Positions 60,211 to 64,000 of a DNA stretch of 64,000 nt are shown here, one piece after another. Under the pieces are notes generated by a model. That model saw only the letters and a list, made by a program, of their open reading frames with translations, searched no databases and was not told where the DNA came from. Location of the stretch: assembly GCA_018881555.1 (NCBI GenBank), contig JACAXG010000075.1, positions 1,114,330-1,178,329 of the forward strand. The letters run 5' to 3'. The translations under genes were made by a program, and so were the position numbers. Position 1 is the first letter of the stretch, and each line of letters opens with the position of its first letter. This DNA comes from Amblyornis subalaris (lineage: Eukaryota > Chordata > Aves > Passeriformes > Ptilonorhynchidae).

Positions 60211-62143
60211 GATCCCCGGGAGAGTAAATAGGCTATTGGGCTGGCGACACACTCACCAAATGGGAACTTGTAACAAATTTCTCTGCTAGCCTCAGGCCTG
60301 TCATATCAGTTCCAAACGGTGACCCAGACACAGCTGGGAAACAAAAGCACCTTATCTTAAAATCTATAACTGTACAGNTCAGCACAGAAACAGCAGCACC
60401 CAGGGAGAGGAGGGCGCAGCGGCTGGAAAAGTTCCTGCCTGTGGAGCAGCCTTGCCATGGAGACTGAACCTCTGCTGATCTCAGCTCCCGGGAAAAATCA
60501 CGGTGCTGGGAAAACAGCTTCCACCTGGACAGTGTGCATTTCTCTTTCTCTCATTTCTGTTTTCCTCTCCGGCTGCAAACGCGGGGAAATCGTTGAATTG
60601 AGGCGTGATGGGTTTTGTCTGTGAGACAGGTGAGGCTCTGCATACCCCAGGCACAGCCTCTCTCTAACAGCCCCATTTACCCAGAAATAGAGGTGAACAA
60701 AACTGGCACTTATTTTCCCACCAGAAAAAGGAAGGATTGCTTCACCATGTTTCCCGTGAAAAAGTTTTCCTTCAACAAACACGAAAGAAAAAAAAGAATC
60801 CCGTGCACCCCATTAAAGACATCCCAGGGGGGCTCGGGGAAGAGCTGTAAGTAAAAATATGACGGAAAGAAGATAATTTTCTGGGCAGCTTTGCAGCTGG
60901 GCAGGGCAATACGGAGCTGGGTTATCTCACATCAGCATTGCAGTAGGATTTGGCTCCTGCTGACTGTGATGTCCTCTGGCCTCCTCAGAGCAGCACTTTC
61001 TCCCTGGAACCCAAATAAAAGCACTTGGTTGTAAAAATAATATTTTTTAGAATGAGGATTTTCTTATTTGCATAAAAATAGAAAAACAATTAGCCGTGCA
61101 AACCAGCCCAAACTGATTACACTTCTCACGGAAAGCACTCTGGTAAGGTGCTCTTCACACAAGGGATAACTGCAGGGGGGTCAACAATTATGAGAAGCAT
61201 GGATGGTATCATTATGGTTCCTCCTCTAAAAATATATGTGAAGAACGGGGAAAAGAAGAAAAAAAAACAAAATAAAACCCCAAACAAGCAAACAAACAAG
61301 CAAAAGTGCTTTCAGGCTGAGATTCTCCTGGACCCGAGCTAAGACATTTCTGCACCAAAATGGAAAGAGAAGACAAAAAAAAAAACCAACATTTCCCAAC
61401 TGACCTCCCTCTGCATCAAGGATTTTAAGCAGAGGGTGTTGCTTTCCACAAACCCTTCTGCAGGGGCGGGGGGGACGAGGTGGTGGGGACCTCTTTCTAA
61501 TCAAAGAACTTGTCACTGTCACTTTGGTGTTAGCAGACGCCAGGAACAATGAGCAGGCCCCCGTGGCTCTGCAGGGCGTTATTAACAGGCGACATCCATC
61601 GCCAGCACCCGGCTCCAGGCAGCTTTCCCTCTGCTCCGCTCCGTGCTGCCTGCATCCCAGGCGGCGCGGGGACCTGTCATCCCTCGTTTCCATCCCGAGG
61701 AACGAGCGGTTTGGGAGAAAGGGAGAGGATGACCAGGGCTCTGTGACCTTTTCTCCTTCGATTTGGCTGCCGCGCTCCGCGAGGAGGAGGTGGCAATCAC
61801 GCCGAGAGGAACCGACAAACTCATCTGGGTGTCACTGCCTTCCCCCGCAATGGCCGTGTCACTCAGCATCAGGGACACCTCGGCCCCTGACGGGATTAGG
61901 GCCCGTGATGGCCCTAATCGGGGAGCACACCTAAGCCTTCCCCCTGCGCCCCACTCCCGGCTGGGGCAGGGTTGTTTAATCGGGAGTGCATTCATCAAAA
62001 ATCTTGTCTTTCTGTGTGTTTTTCCTCTCTGAGGAGGATTGGATCCTTGTGCCTGCAGAACTCCTCCTCGAGGGGGTAAAACCTGTGGCGTGTGAGACCA
62101 CCGAGGTCTCTGCATCAGTTTGTAAATTGAAGATCTCTCAGAT
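60211..62143. other. unassigned; A-rich run and GC-rich patch
   Basis: No gene was recognised. A low-complexity A-rich run with CAAA repeats lies at about 61250-61306. The segment at about 61430-61960 is GC-rich with moderate CpG and holds a 10-bp perfect inverted repeat at 61894-61919. Frames of 130-177 codons cross the GC-rich patch on both strands with no recognisable domain. Confidence 0.4.
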
Positions 62144-62250
62144 GTATTTTATAGTGATGAGGAAACTGAGGTACAGATAGGTAATGCAGCTGTCCCAAAG
62201 CCATGCTGGGGACCGAGCACCCAGGTCCCTGCCCTGCTCACTCCAAGGCT
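62144..62250 (+). mobile_element. possible MIR-like CORE-SINE relic
   Basis: The order ATTTTATAG, GATGAGGAAACTGAGGTACAG, GCTGTCCCAAAG, then CACCCAGGTCCCTG follows the well-known MIR/CORE-SINE consensus (ATTTTACAG, GATGAGGAAACTGAGGCACAG, TTGCCCAAGG, ACCCAGGTCTC), with internal deletions. MIR is best known from mammals, but faint matches are also reported in bird genomes. Direct resemblance is strong over the 21-bp core and weaker elsewhere. Confidence 0.5.
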
Positions 62251-63247
62251 CCCCTGCAGCCAAGCAGACAGGGATGGACAGCGGAAGAAGGCACATGGAC
62301 ACCCGGGGACACCCCCTGCTCTGTGATGCCCACCCTGTGCCACCCCCAAAGCCGCTCCACCCAGCAGAAATCCCGCAGAGGGAAGATGAGAGACATCAAT
62401 GATCCCCACAGAACCATCCCCAACACCGCCTGGATCCTGCCTGGAGGAGAGGAGGGCCCGGAGCACCGCAGCCACTTCCAGAAACAGCCAGCCCAAGGCA
62501 CTGCCCGCGTGCTGATCAACAGAGCAATTAACGAGCAGAAATTACAGCAGGCAAAATGGCCAGGCAGGAGGATTCAGCGCCAGGACTGGCANCTCTTACC
62601 AGGGCTTTACAGGTCACTTCCGAGAGCTTCCCAGCTCTTCCCTGCCTTCAGGGCAGAGTCCTGGAATGCCGCTCATTAAAATTGGTGTGCCCGGTACTGA
62701 TCCCGGCGGGATGCGCCTGCTGCAGGCANCGCCTCTGGAGCTGCCACAGCCCTGGCAGCCACCACAGCACCTCCAGGTCTACACAAACCATCTGCTCTGC
62801 TCCTTGGATAGGCTCTGGCAATTCCCATTCCACCAGGCAGCAAACACACCTGGATTTGGGAGGAGAATGGTTTATGGTGAGTTAGAGACACCACACGAAA
62901 GGGGAATTTTTAAATTGTCTTAGTCTCAAGGAATCAAACCCAACACAAGAGACAAGAACAAAGAGCAGCCATGGCACCATTTGGTCAGTGTAAGGAGTTC
63001 TACGGTGTGGCAGGATGCAAACCTGCTGATTTCTCCTAATCCTTGAGTGGAAAAGTGCAGGAAGGCAAAGGGGGAGAGTGGAGAGAAGCAAGGGAGAAGG
63101 TTTTGTACAGGGAGATCGTCGACCAGAAAACTCCCTTTTTGGAGGGTAGGAGGGATATTAGTTGGTAACAGCAAGAGCAGAGATTTTTGCACTCCTATAA
63201 ATCATTATTACTGGATGTCCCTGAGGGGATGAGAAGAATGAATCAGT
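62251..63247. other. unassigned non-coding sequence
   Basis: No gene was recognised. A 158-codon plus-strand frame (62203-62679) has no domain that I can identify and starts inside the MIR-like relic. Confidence 0.4.
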
Positions 63248-63261
63248 TACACACACACACA
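63248..63261. repeat. (CA)n microsatellite, 7 copies
   Basis: A short CA run lies immediately before the polypurine tract. Confidence 0.85.
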
Positions 63262-63274
63262 ATGCCAAACTTTT

Positions 63275-63577
63275 AGATGGAGAAAGAAAAAAGAGAAAGA
63301 AGAGAGAGAAAAAAAAAAAAGGAGAAAAGGAGAGAGAAGAGAGAAAAAAAAGGAGAAGATAAAAAGGAAAATAAAATATTAAAGATAGGGGAAAAAAGAA
63401 AGAAGACAAAAAGAGGAAATGNGGCAAACAGAAGAGGAAAATAAAAATAAAAGATAAAGAACAGAAAAAAGTGAAAGAGACAAAGGCATAAAAAAGGGAG
63501 GAAAAGGGAGAGAGAACAAAAGCCAAAGGAGAAGGAGGAAAAGAAAGGGAAGAATGAGAAGAAGAGAATGAATGAAC
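63275..63577. repeat. polypurine tract, about 300 bp
   Basis: The plus strand is almost entirely A and G, with GAGA, AAAGG and GGAGAAAAGG patterns and only scattered C or T. It is not a clean tandem repeat. The minus strand is therefore polypyrimidine and gives stop-free Phe/Ser/Leu-rich frames of 69-122 codons that are not genes. Tracts like this can form triplex (H-DNA) structures and are hard to sequence. Confidence 0.9.
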
Positions 63578-63627
63578 TTTGGAAGCAATTTATAATTCCT
63601 TTCACCTACATCATGAATTGAACATGC

Positions 63628-63673
63628 AAAAAAAAAAAAAAAAGGGAAAAAAAAGGAAAGGAGGAAGGGAAAA
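63628..63673. repeat. A16 run followed by purine-rich sequence
   Basis: A homopolymer of 16 A is followed by GGGAAAAAAAAGG and GGAGGAAGGG. It lies 50 bp after the larger polypurine tract and probably belongs to the same low-complexity region. No retroposon body is evident. Confidence 0.85.
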
Positions 63674-63749
63674 TATTCCGCCTAGCATGCAGATTATCAT
63701 TTGAAAAGATTCTGTTGCCATGTTTTTGTCCCTGGGTGATGAAAATGAA

Positions 63750-64000
63750 ATTGTCTGATGTGTGCGCCGTGTTAGATTTACCTTTGCAGGGTTCACCCAC
63801 AATCAGTGGAGAGGGGTCATGCCACAATATGTCATCTCACAGCTCCATCACACCAACTCCAATTTATACGAGGAGGTATTATGCATTTCAAAGGAACCCC
63901 CTGCGCGTGGCTCTTGTTACTGATCTATATCACAGCTCAGCCGAGGGAAGATTAGTTCTGCTGCAAGGGCAACCAGACTTATTTGTTTATGATTATATTC
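63750..64000. promoter_or_regulatory. candidate conserved element, cut by window end
   Basis: A repeat-free segment after the low-complexity region, with CACAATCAGTGG, CCAATTTATACGAGG, TATTATGCATTTC and TTATTTGTTTATGATTATATTC (forkhead-like GTTTATG and homeodomain-like GATTATA) motifs. It carries no N and no open frame and continues past the end of the window. Function is inferred. Confidence 0.25.

Noticed and set aside
63158..63605. Phe/Leu/Ser-rich minus-strand frames that could look like membrane proteins
   Set aside because: They are translations of the polypurine/polypyrimidine tract. The apparent hydrophobicity is a composition artefact.
1..64000. Search for CRISPR arrays, prokaryotic operons, viral genes, tRNA or rRNA genes
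   Set aside because: No regular spacer-repeat structure, no gene-dense organisation, no viral protein motifs and no tRNA or rRNA signatures were seen. The sequence is vertebrate in character.

Overview
This window looks like non-coding nuclear DNA of a bird, or less likely another sauropsid. The best evidence is three decayed CR1 LINE fragments (about 31300-31628, 46608-46785 and 57315-57505). All three lie on the minus strand, and two still show remnants of the reverse-transcriptase C-terminus. CR1 is the dominant retroposon of birds, turtles and crocodilians. The very low repeat load (roughly 1-2% recognisable transposon), scattered short CpG islands and short microsatellites fit a bird best. 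I cannot name a species or chromosome. About 150 isolated single N bases are scattered through the sequence and probably mark ambiguous or heterozygous sites rather than assembly gaps.

I found no protein-coding gene, tRNA, rRNA or other structured RNA gene that I can defend. Apart from the CR1 remnants, the longer open frames lie mostly in GC-rich blocks or in a minisatellite that happens to lack stop codons. None shows a recognisable domain or a convincing exon structure. The window is best read as a stretch of gene desert or a very large intron.

Layout: GC-rich blocks with CpG-island character alternate with AT-rich blocks holding clustered homeodomain-type cores. The GC-rich blocks lie near 1.3-1.9 kb, 2.4-3.2 kb (the strongest, with a good splice donor), 6.8-7.2 kb, 9.5-10.3 kb, 18.9-19.35 kb, 25.0-25.25 kb and 61.4-62.0 kb. 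The AT-rich blocks lie near 2.0-2.4, 5.6-5.8, 7.6-7.8, 10.6-10.9, 15.1-15.5, 18.0-18.3, 18.6-19.0, 22.5-23.1, 24.8-25.0, 32.05-32.35, 33.5-33.9, 35.75-36.1, 38.05-38.25, 52.1-52.4, 53.8-54.3, 58.0-58.3, 59.7-60.2 and 63.75-64.0 kb. This pattern, with few repeats, resembles the regulatory landscape of a developmental regulator gene. That is an inference from composition and motifs, since no alignment could be run.

The most unusual structure is a minisatellite of about 0.88 kb at 44343-45220, with about 35 copies. Each unit is a pyrimidine run ending in CACAG, so the array reads as dozens of tandem 3'-splice-site look-alikes on the plus strand. Other notable items are a polypurine tract of about 300 bp at 63275-63577, a possible MIR-like CORE-SINE relic at 62144-62250, a repeated PBX-HOX-type motif at 18895-18977, a palindromic paired-class homeodomain site at 52212-52221, and two local N clusters. 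I found no sign of an undescribed gene system such as a defence locus, gene cluster or new mobile element. The reportable novelty is in non-coding structure.
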